Shown here: positions 25,720 to 34,301 of the stretch, one piece after another
Layout: the number at the start of each line of letters is the position of its first letter
How positions within the stretch are numbered: the first letter of the stretch is position 1
Assembly: GCF_001429025.1 (NCBI RefSeq)
Contig: NZ_LMHT01000030.1
Span: forward strand, 16,984 to 80,983
Source: Phenylobacterium sp. Root700
GTDB lineage: Bacteria; Pseudomonadota; Alphaproteobacteria; Caulobacterales; Caulobacteraceae
DNA: 64,000 nucleotides
Reading direction: 5' to 3'
Notes under the pieces: model-generated
Databases searched by the model: none
What the model was told of the DNA's origin: nothing
Seen by the model: the letters and a program-made list of their open reading frames with translations, nothing else
Translations under genes and position numbers: made by a program

Positions 25720-26310
25720 ATGGCCGACGGCGAAGTTCAGTCGCAGGCGCAATTCACCGCCATGACCGACGGCACCCAGGAAGACTGGATGGCCATCGTG
25801 CGGGCCGCCGGCCCGTTCAACCGCGAACTGCCCGACCGGCTGCTCAGCCATCTGAAGATGCTGGGCGGCGATTTCGGCGGCTATCCCGTCGACCGGCTGG
25901 AGCACTCGCTGCAGACCGCCACGCGGGCGTTCAAGGACGGCAAGGACGAGGAATACGTGGTCTGCGCGCTGATGCACGACGTCGGCGACCTGCTCGGCCC
26001 GTCCAACCACGCCGAGATCGGCGCGATCATCATGAAGCCGTACGTCTCAGAGCGGAACTTCTGGATGATGGACAAGCACGGGATCTTCCAGGGGTACTAT
26101 TTCTTCCACCACCTGGGCCTGGACCGCGACATGCGCGATCAGTTCCGCGACCATCCGGACTTCGAATACACCGCCCAGTTCTGCCACCTGTACGACCAGA
26201 ACAGCTTCGACCCGGCCTATGAGTCGATGCCGCTGGAGGCCTTCGAGCCGATGCTGCGCCGAGTGCTCGCCGCACCGAAGCGGTCGATCTACAAGCGCGA
26301 GGCGGCTTAG
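25720..26310 (+). CDS. HD-domain protein of the PhnZ/MIOX-like superfamily
   Basis: A 196-residue soluble protein. RLEHSLQTATRAFKDGKDEE followed by VVCALMHDVGDLL and then NHAEIGAIIM gives the spaced H...HD...H pattern of mixed-valent di-iron HD oxygenases such as PhnZ, which cleaves phosphonate C-P bonds. The later FFHHLGLD, and then HLYDQNSFDPAY, complete the domain. The start ATG follows GAGGGAGG; an upstream TTG is less likely. It converges on phoB across a long palindrome. The neighbouring Pho genes make phosphorus scavenging tempting, but no phnY is present, and many relatives have no known substrate. Confidence 0.8.
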   Translation: MADGEVQSQAQFTAMTDGTQEDWMAIVRAAGPFNRELPDRLLSHLKMLGGDFGGYPVDRLEHSLQTATRAFKDGKDEEYVVCALMHDVGDLLGPSNHAEIGAIIMKPYVSERNFWMMDKHGIFQGYYFFHHLGLDRDMRDQFRDHPDFEYTAQFCHLYDQNSFDPAYESMPLEAFEPMLRRVLAAPKRSIYKREAA

Positions 26311-26318
26311 GGGCTCCC

Positions 26319-26371
26319 CCTCACCTGCTCGTCATGGCCGGCCTTGTGCCGGCCATGACGAGCAGGTGAGG
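26319..26371. repeat. Perfect long palindrome, REP-like or bidirectional terminator
   Basis: Arms of 24 bases (26319-26342 and 26348-26371) pair perfectly around the five-base loop CTTGT. The core is GTCATGGCCGGC / GCCGGCCATGAC. It lies between the convergent HD-protein and phoB genes, so both transcripts would fold the same hairpin. There is no T-tract, so termination is not certain. Confidence 0.8.
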
Positions 26372-26398
26372 ATTTGCCTGAACGGCTCGTGTGTATGG

Positions 26399-26421
26399 AT
26401 CCCCGGGACAAGCCCGGGGAT
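26399..26421. repeat. Short palindrome related to the 1.6-kb REP-like element
   Basis: Nine-base arms ATCCCCGGG / CCCGGGGAT surround ACAAG. The core CGGGACAAGCCCG is like TCCGGACAAGCCC of the element near 1.65 kb read on its other strand, so both may belong to one dispersed repeat family. It stands just beyond the 24-bp palindrome, before the phoB stop. Confidence 0.6.
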
Positions 26422-26453
26422 GAGGATCCTAGCGGTGGAGGCGCGGCGGCCTC

Positions 26454-27146
26454 CTAGGCGTCCATATCCAGCGAGTAGCCGGCCGAGCGCACGGTGCGGA
26501 TCGGGTCGGCCATGGCGTCTTCGCGGTTGAGCGCCTTGCGCAGGCGCCCGACGTGGACGTCGACGGTGCGGGCCTCGACATAGACGTCCGAGCCCCAGAC
26601 CGCGTCCAGAAGTTGCTCGCGGGAGAACACCCGGCCCGGGTGCTGCATCAGATAGTCCAGCAGGCGGAACTCGGTCGGGCCAAGGTGGATCTCCTTGCCC
26701 GCCCGCTTCACCCGGTGGGCGACGCGGTCGATGGTCAGATCGCCGATGTGCACGCGGTCCTCGGCCAGGCCCGGACGGATGCGGCGCAGCACCGCGCGGA
26801 TGCGGGCCGACAGCTCGCTCATAGCGAACGGCTTGACGATGTAGTCGTCGGCGCCGGTGTCGAGGCCGCGGATCCGGTCGCTCTCCTCGCCGCGCGCCGT
26901 CAGCATGATGATCGGCACGTTGCGGCTCTCGGAGCGCTGGCGCAGGCGCCGGCAAACCTCGATGCCGGAGATCTTGGGCAGCATCCAGTCCAGCACGATG
27001 ATGTCGGGCAGGCGCTCGGAGACCAGGGTCAGGGCTTCCTCGCCGTCGGCGGCGACGACGACGTCGTAGCCCTCCTTGTCGAGGTTGTATTGCAGCAAGG
27101 TCGACAGGGCGTCTTCGTCCTCGACCACCAGGATATGGGGGGTCAA
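26454..27146 (-). CDS. phoB: Phosphate regulon response regulator
   Basis: A 230-residue OmpR-type regulator. The receiver has the acidic pair ED near residue 10, the phosphoacceptor Asp53 in IIVLDWMLPK and the Lys of KPFAMSEL near residue 103. The C-terminal winged helix has LGPTEFRLLDYLMQHPGRVFS, then REQLLDAVWG and RTVDVHVGRLRKAL, the PhoB pattern. The start is TTG, preceded by AAGGAGTGA at seven bases. It is the last gene of pstC-pstA-pstB-phoU-phoB. When phosphorylated by PhoR it would activate genes with Pho boxes. Confidence 0.96.
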   Translation of the reverse strand: MTPHILVVEDEDALSTLLQYNLDKEGYDVVVAADGEEALTLVSERLPDIIVLDWMLPKISGIEVCRRLRQRSESRNVPIIMLTARGEESDRIRGLDTGADDYIVKPFAMSELSARIRAVLRRIRPGLAEDRVHIGDLTIDRVAHRVKRAGKEIHLGPTEFRLLDYLMQHPGRVFSREQLLDAVWGSDVYVEARTVDVHVGRLRKALNREDAMADPIRTVRSAGYSLDMDA

Positions 27147-27173
27147 ATCGTCACTCCTTCGGCGGGCGCGCCA

Positions 27174-27869
27174 CTATGCGCGCAGCGCATCCGTCTTGGG
27201 CCGGTCAGCGGAGATCATCTCCTCGCCGGTGATTTCGTAATGGATGATCTCGGCGATGTTGGTGGCGTGATCGCCGATCCGCTCGAGGTTCTTGGCCACG
27301 AACAGCAGGTGGGCGCAGGCGGTGATCGTGCGCGGGTCGCCCATCATGTAGGTCAGCAGTTCGCGGAACAGGCTATTGTAGTGCTCGTCCACCTCGTCGT
27401 CGCGTGACCAGACGGCCAGGGCGCGGTCGAGATCCGACCCCGTATAGGCGTCCAGCACGTCCTTCAGCCGGCCCAGCACCAGCCGGCCCATGCGCTCGAT
27501 GGAGCGGGTCAGCGGCGTGATCGGTTCGGCCTCGTTGAGCACCAGGGTGCGCTTGGCGATGTTCTTGGCCAGGTCGCCGCAGCGTTCGAGGTTCGAGGCG
27601 ATCTTCATCGCCGCCACGGTCTTGCGCAGGTCGTTGGCCATCGGCTGGCGCAGGGCGATCAGGCGGATGGCCTTGCGCTCGATGTCGGCCTCCAACAGGT
27701 CCAGCCGCTCGTCGCGGCCGACCACGGCCTCGGCCAAGGACTGGTCGCGCTTGACCACCGCGTCGATGGCGTCGCCGACCTGGGCCTCGGTCAGGCCGCC
27801 CATCCGCGCGCAGTCGGCGGTCAGGGCGTTCAGTTCGTCTTCGTAGGATTTGACGATGTGCTCGTTCAT
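27174..27869 (-). CDS. phoU: Phosphate transport system regulator PhoU
   Basis: A 231-residue helical protein made of two PhoU repeats. It links the Pst transporter to PhoR and keeps the regulon off when phosphate is plentiful. The metal-binding-like motifs are ASNLERCGDLAKNIAKR in the first repeat and AKNLERIGDHATNIAE in the second, both well kept. The frame continues upstream into pstB, but the ATG of MNEHIVKSYEDEL is the usual start. It is 11 bases from the pstB stop and 27 bases before phoB. Confidence 0.97.
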   Translation of the reverse strand: MNEHIVKSYEDELNALTADCARMGGLTEAQVGDAIDAVVKRDQSLAEAVVGRDERLDLLEADIERKAIRLIALRQPMANDLRKTVAAMKIASNLERCGDLAKNIAKRTLVLNEAEPITPLTRSIERMGRLVLGRLKDVLDAYTGSDLDRALAVWSRDDEVDEHYNSLFRELLTYMMGDPRTITACAHLLFVAKNLERIGDHATNIAEIIHYEITGEEMISADRPKTDALRA

Positions 27870-27880
27870 GTCGCTCGCCC

Positions 27881-28732
27881 CTAACCGAACCGGCCGGTGA
27901 TGTAGTCCTGGGTGCGGCTGTCCCGCGGGTTGGTGAAGATCTCGCCGGTCGGCCCGGCCTCCACCAGCTTGCCCAGGTGGAAGAACGCGGTCTTCTGCGA
28001 CACCCGCGCGGCCTGGGCCATCGAGTGGGTGACGATGACGATGCAGTACTGGTTGCGCAGTTCGTCGATCAGTTCCTCGATCCGCGCCGTGGCGATCGGG
28101 TCGAGCGCCGAGCAAGGCTCGTCCATCAGGATCACTTCGGGGCTGACGGCGATGGCGCGGGCGATGACCAGGCGCTGCTGCTGGCCGCCGGAGAGGCCGG
28201 TGCCGGGCTGGTGCAGGCGGTCGGCGACCTCGGCCCAGAGGCCGGCGCGCTTCAGCGAGGATTCGACGATGGCTTCCAACTCGGCCTTGCCGGTGGCGAT
28301 GCCGTGGATGCGCGGACCGTAGGCGACGTTCTCGAAGATCGTCTTGGGGAACGGGTTCGGCTTTTGGAACACCATGCCGACCCGGGCGCGCAGCACCACC
28401 GGGTCGATGGAGCGGTCGTTGACGTCCTCGCCGTCCAGCTCGATGCGGCCGACCACCTTGCAGCCGGCGATCGTGTCGTTCATCCGGTTGATCGAGCGCA
28501 GGAAGGTGGACTTGCCGCAGCCGGACGGGCCGATCAGGGCGGTGACGGAGTTTTCCGGCACGTCCAGCGACACGTCGAACAGGGCCTGCTTGTCGCCGTA
28601 GAAGACGTTCACGTCCCGGGCGCGGATCTTGATCGCGCCGGCCGGCTGGCTGGCGTGCGCGCGGTCGACGGCGATGTGGACCGGAGCGGAGGCGGTGTCG
28701 TGCGCCATGGCGTCATCTCGCTGGCTGGGCAT
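27881..28732 (-). CDS. pstB: Phosphate ABC transporter, ATP-binding subunit
   Basis: An ATPase of about 283 residues. Walker A is [12 protein letters not shown], followed by the PstB-specific [20 protein letters not shown] marks the Q-loop, [14 protein letters not shown] the signature, and [16 protein letters not shown]alker B and D-loop. Four in-frame starts exist. The ATG at 28732 has GAGG six bases before it and is chosen; ATGs at 28756 and 28708 would change only the non-conserved N-terminus. It is the energy source of PstCAB. Confidence 0.96.
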   Translation of the reverse strand: MPSQRDDAMAHDTASAPVHIAVDRAHASQPAGAIKIRARDVNVFYGDKQALFDVSLDVPENSVTALIGPSGCGKSTFLRSINRMNDTIAGCKVVGRIELDGEDVNDRSIDPVVLRARVGMVFQKPNPFPKTIFENVAYGPRIHGIATGKAELEAIVESSLKRAGLWAEVADRLHQPGTGLSGGQQQRLVIARAIAVSPEVILMDEPCSALDPIATARIEELIDELRNQYCIVIVTHSMAQAARVSQKTAFFHLGKLVEAGPTGEIFTNPRDSRTQDYITGRFG

Positions 28733-28761
28733 GGGGAACCTCGGGGTCTGGCGCATGGACG

Positions 28762-30054
28762 CTACCACCGCCGCTCGAAGCGGCGCCTCACTAGAATGGC
28801 GGCCAGGTTCATGACGATCATGAAGACCAGCAGCACGATGATCGCCGCGGCGGTGCGCTCGTGGAAGCCGCGTTCGGACGCGTTCTCCCAGATGAACACC
28901 TGGACGGGCAGGACGGTGGCGGCGCCGGTGAAGCCTTCCGGCACGCCGGGCACGAAGGAGATCATGCCGATCATCAACAGCGGCGCGGTCTCGCCCAGCG
29001 CGTGGGCCAGCGACAGGATCGCGCCGGTCATCACGCCGGGCATGGCCAGCGGCAGGACGTGGTGGAACACCGTCTGAGTGCGCGAAGCGCCGACACCGAG
29101 CGCGGCTTCGCGGATCGAGGGCGGCACCGCCTTCAGGGCCGAGCGGGTGGCGATGATGATGGTCGGCAGGGCCATCAGCGCCAGCACCATCCCGCCGAGC
29201 AGCGGCGAGGAGCGCGGCACGGCCAGCCAGTTGATGAACACCGCCAGGCCCAGCAGGCCATAGACGATGGAGGGCACGGCCGCGAGGTTGTTGATGTTGA
29301 CCTCGATGATGTCGGTCCAGCGGTTCTTGGGCGCGAACTCTTCGAGATAGGTCGCCGCCAGCACCCCGATCGGCACCGCCAGGCAGGCGGTGACCAGCAG
29401 CATCATCGCCGAGCCGACGATGGCGCCGAGCACGCCGGCCTGCTCTGGTTCGGTGGAGTCTGAGTTGGTCAGGAAGCTGACATTGAAGCCGCTGGTGACC
29501 GCGCCCGAGGCCTTGAGCTTGTCCATCCAGTCCAGTTGCTGGTCGTCCAGCTTGCGGCTGTCCTGCGGGGTCGAGCGCTTGATCTGGCCCTTGAAGTAGA
29601 GGGCGGCGTCCGACTTGACCGGGCCGGTGACGGTGATGGTCTTGCCGATCAGGGTCGGGTCCTCGCGGACCATCTTCAGCAGCTGGAAGCCCAGGTCGTT
29701 GGACATGATCTCCATGACCTTGCCGGACTTCTCGCCGAACTCGTCGTCCTTCTCGCCCAGCTTGGCGAGGACCGACTCGGCGACCAGCAGGTCGTAGTTC
29801 GCGCCGGTCGGGTCGGCCTTGTCGATACGGCTGGCGTCCAGATGGACCGGCACGGCGATCTGGTAGTCGATGAAGGTCGAGTAGCCCTGGGTGACGATCC
29901 GGCCGAGCAGGAGCGCCAGGAAGCTGAGCGCCACGATGATGGCCATGCGGCCATAGAGGCGGAAGCGCATCTCCTGGGCGTGGCGCTTCTTCAGGCGCGC
30001 CTCGACAACCTGGCGCAGGTTGGCGGCGGCGTTCGGGAGGGCGGCGTCAGTCAT
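28762..30054 (-). CDS. pstA: Phosphate ABC transporter, permease subunit PstA
   Basis: A 430-residue permease, longer than the E. coli protein because of an N-terminal periplasmic insert (residues about 60-205), as in the DUF3333-bearing PstA of alphaproteobacteria. The transport core has six hydrophobic segments, with [19 protein letters not shown] and the permease loop [21 protein letters not shown]. Its ATG lies eight bases inside pstC. It pairs with PstC to form the channel. Confidence 0.95.
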   Translation of the reverse strand: MTDAALPNAAANLRQVVEARLKKRHAQEMRFRLYGRMAIIVALSFLALLLGRIVTQGYSTFIDYQIAVPVHLDASRIDKADPTGANYDLLVAESVLAKLGEKDDEFGEKSGKVMEIMSNDLGFQLLKMVREDPTLIGKTITVTGPVKSDAALYFKGQIKRSTPQDSRKLDDQQLDWMDKLKASGAVTSGFNVSFLTNSDSTEPEQAGVLGAIVGSAMMLLVTACLAVPIGVLAATYLEEFAPKNRWTDIIEVNINNLAAVPSIVYGLLGLAVFINWLAVPRSSPLLGGMVLALMALPTIIIATRSALKAVPPSIREAALGVGASRTQTVFHHVLPLAMPGVMTGAILSLAHALGETAPLLMIGMISFVPGVPEGFTGAATVLPVQVFIWENASERGFHERTAAAIIVLLVFMIVMNLAAILVRRRFERRW

Positions 30055-31489
30055 ACTGTTCCCGATATTTCTGCACGATGCGCAGGGCGACGATGTTGAG
30101 CATCAGGGTCACCACGAAGAGGGTGAGGCCCAGGCCGAAGGCCGACAGCGTCTTGGGGCTGTCGAACTCCTGGTCGCCGGTGAGCAGGGTGACGATCTGA
30201 ACGGTCACCGTGGTGACGGTGTCGAGCGGGTTGAGCGTAGTCTTGGCCTGGAGGCCGGCGGCCATGGTGACGATCATGGTCTCGCCGACCGCGCGGGAGA
30301 CGGCCAGCAGCATGGCGGCCATAATCCCCGGCAGGGCGGCGGGCAGCACTACTTTCTTCACCGTCTCGGAGCGGGTCGCGCCCATGGCCAGGCTGCCGTC
30401 GCGCAGCGACTGGGGCACGGCGTTGATGATGTCGTCCGACAGCGAGGAGACGAAGGGGATCAGCATGATCCCCATCACCGCGCCGGCCACCAGGGCCATC
30501 TGGTTCTGCACCTGCATCAGGTACTGGGCGAGGCCGTCGAGCGACCCGCCGGCGAGCTGGGCGCCGATCCAGTTGAAGAACGAGCGGAAGATCGGCCCCA
30601 CCGTCAGGGCGGCGAAGAAGCCGTAGACCACGGTCGGGACCCCCGCGAGGATCTCCAGCAGCGGCTTGACCACCGAGCGGGTCAGCGGGTTGGCGTATTC
30701 CGAGAGGTAGATCGCCGAGTAGAGGCCGATGGGGGCGGCCACGACCATGGCGATCATCATGATCAGGAAGGTGCCGATGAACAGCGGCACGGCGCCGAAC
30801 GCGCCCGTGCCGGCATATTGGTCGGCGCGCATGGCGATCTGCGGGTTCCACTCGGTCCCGAACAGGAACTCGTGGATCGGCACCGCCTGGAAGAAGCGCC
30901 AGCTTTCCCAGACCAGCGAGGCGACGATGCCCGCCGTGGTCAGGATGGCCGTCACCGAGCAGACGATAAACAGGCCCGCGACCCAACCCTCGACCTTGTT
31001 GCGGGCGCGGAACTGCGGACCGATGCGGGGATAGGCGATCAGGATACCGACGAGGGCCAGCACCGCGCCGAGCGCCAGCGAGCCGAATTGGATCAGATCG
31101 CCGAGCTGGGTGGACTTGGCGGCCTTGGCGTCGAGCGCGGTCTTCAGGTCGCCGGCGTAGATGGTCTCGCTGGGCTGGCCGCCGTGGGCGATGGCGCGGG
31201 CGTCGTCATAGAAGACGTCCTGCTGGGGGGCGGTCAGGGCCGCGACCGCGGCGGGCGGATCGGCGCGCAGCAGGCCCGCCTCCAGCCGGCCGCCGAACAT
31301 GGCGAACAGCAAGATCAGCAGGGCGGCGGGCACGCCCACCCAGAGGGCGGCGTAGCTGCCGTAGTAGCCGGGCAGCGAGTGCAGGAGGACAGACTTGCCG
31401 CCGGTGGTGGCCAACGCCTTGCGCCGGCCGGCCATATAGGTGGCCAGCGAGAACAGCAGCAGCGCGGTAAGGGCGATCCAGGTGAGCAT
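30047..31489 (-). CDS. pstC: Phosphate ABC transporter, permease subunit PstC
   Basis: A 480-residue permease with an N-terminal extension of about 180 residues that has its own membrane segments. The conserved core begins near residue 200 (FGAVPLFIGTFLIMMIAMVVA) and includes EILAGVPTVVYGFFAAL and the permease loop RDGSLAMGATRSETVKKVVLP. It is the first gene of the Pst operon, with a Pho-box-like direct repeat about 100 bases upstream. No pstS is present in the window; the binding protein must be encoded elsewhere. Confidence 0.95.
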   Translation of the reverse strand: MLTWIALTALLLFSLATYMAGRRKALATTGGKSVLLHSLPGYYGSYAALWVGVPAALLILLFAMFGGRLEAGLLRADPPAAVAALTAPQQDVFYDDARAIAHGGQPSETIYAGDLKTALDAKAAKSTQLGDLIQFGSLALGAVLALVGILIAYPRIGPQFRARNKVEGWVAGLFIVCSVTAILTTAGIVASLVWESWRFFQAVPIHEFLFGTEWNPQIAMRADQYAGTGAFGAVPLFIGTFLIMMIAMVVAAPIGLYSAIYLSEYANPLTRSVVKPLLEILAGVPTVVYGFFAALTVGPIFRSFFNWIGAQLAGGSLDGLAQYLMQVQNQMALVAGAVMGIMLIPFVSSLSDDIINAVPQSLRDGSLAMGATRSETVKKVVLPAALPGIMAAMLLAVSRAVGETMIVTMAAGLQAKTTLNPLDTVTTVTVQIVTLLTGDQEFDSPKTLSAFGLGLTLFVVTLMLNIVALRIVQKYREQYD

Positions 31490-31584
31490 CGGAGGTCCAT
31501 GCCGTTGCGCGAGCCGGGGATGAAGGCCGCCAAGGCCCTGCTCCCCGCCCGGGCTGGAAGTTGCCCGCCTTATGCTGTCGGCCC

Positions 31585-31602
31585 ACGACAGTTCCGTGAC
31601 AC
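31585..31602 (-). promoter_or_regulatory. Candidate Pho box upstream of pstC
   Basis: The minus strand reads GTGTCACGGAACTGTCGT, two TGTC(A/G) half-sites with an 11-base period, as expected for PhoB. It is about 96 bases upstream of the pstC ATG. An overlapping palindrome CTGTCGGCCCACGACAG is also present (31574-31590). Confidence 0.6.
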
Positions 31603-31731
31603 TTTCATTACGATGTGCGGAAACGAGGCCGTCTGGACGTCGCCTACGTAACGCCGGTTATGAGCGACTCCTCGACAAGGCGATGTATAGGAAAGACCGT
31701 CCCAATCACGGGTGCGGAGGTTTTTCCCGAC

Positions 31732-32367
31732 ATGTCGCTCGGCCCATCGACGCCCGCCAGGATCGGCAAACAGGCGCGAAGCCTGGAGACGCGCCAGAAG
31801 CTGGTGGCGACCGCGATCGAGCTGCTGGCGACCCACGGCTACGCCGCGACCACCATGGCGCGGGTCGCCAAGGCGGCGGGAATCAGCGCGGGGCCTCGGC
31901 GATACTATTTCCCTAATCCAGCCGATCTGTTCGCCGCCGTGGTCGACGAGATCCACACGACGAACCAGGCGAACATCGCCGCCGCCATCACCGACCAGGG
32001 CGACCTGCAGTCACGCTTGAGAGCGCAGTTCCTCGCCTCGCTGAGCAATGTCGGCTCGCCCCAGCACATGGCGATGCTGGAGCTCAAGATGGCTATTCGC
32101 GGCGATCCGGACCTGCGCCGCGCGATCGGCCCCAAGATCCGCGCCTATGAGGAGCGCGCCGACAATCGTTTCCTGCGCGCGGTCCGGGAGACCGGCCTGC
32201 CGGAGGGCGAGATCGTCGCCCTCCGTGCGATCATGGCCGCCACGCTGCGCGGCCTGGCGATTGCGGCGATCGAGCGCGATCAGACCGACATCATCGCCGA
32301 GGTCGCCCGCCTGATCCCCGAGATGGTCACCCAGCGCCTAAGGGCGGGTGACCAGGGACAGACCTAG
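31732..32367 (+). CDS. TetR-family transcriptional regulator
   Basis: A 211-residue regulator. The N-terminal helix-turn-helix is TAIELLATHGYAATTMARV, followed by AKAAGISAGPRRYYFPNPADLF, which is the standard TetR DNA-binding layout. The remaining helices form a ligand pocket of unknown specificity. The ATG at 31732 follows GGAGG at 11 bases; earlier starts add residues that do not fit the family. It is divergent from pstC and converges with the sulfatase, sharing the palindromic CTAG for both stop codons. Control of the sulfatase/TonB-receptor pair is a reasonable guess. Confidence 0.88.
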   Translation: MSLGPSTPARIGKQARSLETRQKLVATAIELLATHGYAATTMARVAKAAGISAGPRRYYFPNPADLFAAVVDEIHTTNQANIAAAITDQGDLQSRLRAQFLASLSNVGSPQHMAMLELKMAIRGDPDLRRAIGPKIRAYEERADNRFLRAVRETGLPEGEIVALRAIMAATLRGLAIAAIERDQTDIIAEVARLIPEMVTQRLRAGDQGQT

Positions 32368-34076
32368 CGCCCTTCGGGAAGCCAGCCACGGGGGTTGCTG
32401 GCTAGGCTCTCGCGGAAGGTCTGCAGCGTCGCCTTGAGATCGGCGGCGATCTGCGGATGCTTGAGGGTCACGTCGTGGCTCTCATTGTCGCGATTGAGGT
32501 CATAGAGGGCCGGCTCGGCGAACGAACCCAGCGGCGACGCCGCCGGGTAGAACGGGTTGGTCGCCGGCTTCTGGACCCGGTCGCGATATTTGTAGTCCTT
32601 GCCGCGCACCGCCTCGTACTCGCCGGTCCACATCGTCACGTAGAACAGGTGGTCGTGCGGCGTGGAAGCCTTGCCCGCCAGCATCGGGGCGATGTCGCGA
32701 CCATCGATCAGGCGGTCGGACGGCAGCGGCAGGCCAGCGGCCGTCAGCACCGTCGGCAGCAGGTCGATGTTCATCGCCATCTGGTCGGACTTCGAGCCGG
32801 GACGAACCTTGCCCGGCCAGATCACGAAGGCCGGCACGCGCATGCCGCCCTCGAAAGTCTCACCCTTGCGGCCGCGAAGCTCGCCGGCGCTGCCGCCGAA
32901 GTCGCCGCCGTTGTCGCTGGTGACGATGACGATGGTGTTCTTCGACAGGCCCAGCTCGTCGAGCGTGCGCATCACGCGGCCGACATTGGCGTCCAGGTCC
33001 TCGATCACGTCGCCGTAGGGGCCGCCGTCCGACACGCCCGAGTGTTTGGGGTTCGGGTGATGCGGAAGGTGGGGCGCGGTGTAGGGCAGATAGAGGAAGA
33101 ACGGGCGCTTGGCGTTGTCACGCATGAAGCTCACCGCTTCGTCGGTGAAGCGCTCGGTCAGGGTCCCCTGCACAAGCTTGTCCGGCGGGGTGTCGACGGT
33201 CGTGCCGCGATACATGGCCAGCGGCGCCATGTCGTTGCTGTAGGGCACGCCGAAATAGGTCGAGAAGCCGCGCTCGGTCGGGCGATGGCCCTGCGTGTCG
33301 CCCAGGTGCCACTTGCCGAACGCGCCGGTCGCATAGCCGGCCTTGGACAGGATCTCCGGCAGCAGGATCTCGTCGGTCGGCAGCGCGTTGGCGTAGCCCA
33401 TCGCCCGGCGCAGGCCGGCGATCGGATGGCCCGTCGGGAAGAAGACGTGGTTGGCGGCGTAGGACCGGGTCGGGTAGCGCCCGGTGAGCAGCGCCGCGCG
33501 CGAGGGGGTGCAGACCGGCGAGCTGGAATAGAACTGCGACAGGGTCGCGCCCCGCTTCGACAGGGCGTCGATATTGGGGGTCTTGATCAGGCGGTTGCCG
33601 TAGCCGGAGAGGTCGCCGTAGCCGAGGTCGTCGAACAGGATGACCACGACGTTCGGACGATCGCCGGGCTTGGTCGCCGCGACACGGTCCAGATAGGCCG
33701 CCTTTTCCGACAGATGCTCGAGCGGCGGGGCGACATAGGCCGCGGCCGCCTTCGCCAGGGCCATGTTCGGCTGCAGGGCGAAGGACGCCTCGACGGCCCC
33801 CGTCTCCGGGACGGTGATCTGCTGGTGAGCCGTCGACATCCCGAACGAGGCGCCGCCGATCTCATAGGTTCCGGCAGGCACGCCGGGGATACGGAAACCA
33901 CCGTCGGTGCCGGTCACCGCGCCGCGCATCAGATCATCGATGGCCACGCGCGCGCCCGCCATCGGACGGCCGTTCGGGGCGACGACGCGCCCGGTCACAT
34001 CCCCCGCCTGGGCCGTGGTGCTGGTCAGCAGCGCCGCCGCGGCCACGCCCATCCAACGCATTTTCCCGGTCGCCAT
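32364..34076 (-). CDS. Type I sulfatase with N-terminal carboxypeptidase-regulatory-like domain
   Basis: A 570-residue exported protein. After a signal peptide (MGVAAAALLTSTTAQA), residues about 25-105 form a beta-sandwich (VTGRVVAPNGRPMAGARVAI) like CarboxypepD_reg domains, unusual in front of a sulfatase. The catalytic part starts at NVVVILFDDLGYGDLSGYG with metal-binding Asp pair, and the formylglycine site is Cys in SSPVCTPSRAALLTGR (near residue 188). GKWHLGD and TSDNGGDFGG are also conserved. It needs a formylglycine-generating enzyme, not seen here. It is divergent from a TonB-dependent receptor, a pairing typical of sulfated-substrate use. Confidence 0.93.
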   Translation of the reverse strand: MATGKMRWMGVAAAALLTSTTAQAGDVTGRVVAPNGRPMAGARVAIDDLMRGAVTGTDGGFRIPGVPAGTYEIGGASFGMSTAHQQITVPETGAVEASFALQPNMALAKAAAAYVAPPLEHLSEKAAYLDRVAATKPGDRPNVVVILFDDLGYGDLSGYGNRLIKTPNIDALSKRGATLSQFYSSSPVCTPSRAALLTGRYPTRSYAANHVFFPTGHPIAGLRRAMGYANALPTDEILLPEILSKAGYATGAFGKWHLGDTQGHRPTERGFSTYFGVPYSNDMAPLAMYRGTTVDTPPDKLVQGTLTERFTDEAVSFMRDNAKRPFFLYLPYTAPHLPHHPNPKHSGVSDGGPYGDVIEDLDANVGRVMRTLDELGLSKNTIVIVTSDNGGDFGGSAGELRGRKGETFEGGMRVPAFVIWPGKVRPGSKSDQMAMNIDLLPTVLTAAGLPLPSDRLIDGRDIAPMLAGKASTPHDHLFYVTMWTGEYEAVRGKDYKYRDRVQKPATNPFYPAASPLGSFAEPALYDLNRDNESHDVTLKHPQIAADLKATLQTFRESLASNPRGWLPEGR

Positions 34077-34301
34077 CCCTGATCGTCCTTCGAAATTATC
34101 TTTTATGAGAGTTAGTCAATATCCCCACTTTTGACGGGATGAAAACCATTTCATTGACAAAATTATTCCATGTGAAATTTTTCTACCTCGCGATTGCCCG
34201 CGCGTGAAGCCGAGCGGCTCACCCTGGCGGTCGTGCAGAGCGGACCACGGCGTGGCCGGGTCCGGAACAAAACGACGAACGTCGGATACGGGGAAACTAC
34301 A
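34077..34301. promoter_or_regulatory. AT-rich divergent promoter region of sulfatase and TonB receptor
   Basis: The first 110 bases are strikingly A/T-rich for this genome. On the plus strand TTGACA (34154-34159) is followed at 16-17 bases by AATTTT, a weak -35/-10 pair for the receptor. On the minus strand TTGACT at about 34118 is a -35-like box for the sulfatase, with GATAAT close behind but at a short spacing. A TetR site is likely here but no perfect long palindrome stands out. Confidence 0.4.

Noticed and set aside
30020..31651. 543-codon plus-strand frame opposite pstC
   Set aside because: His/Asp/Gly-rich shadow of membrane-protein codons, no start signal.
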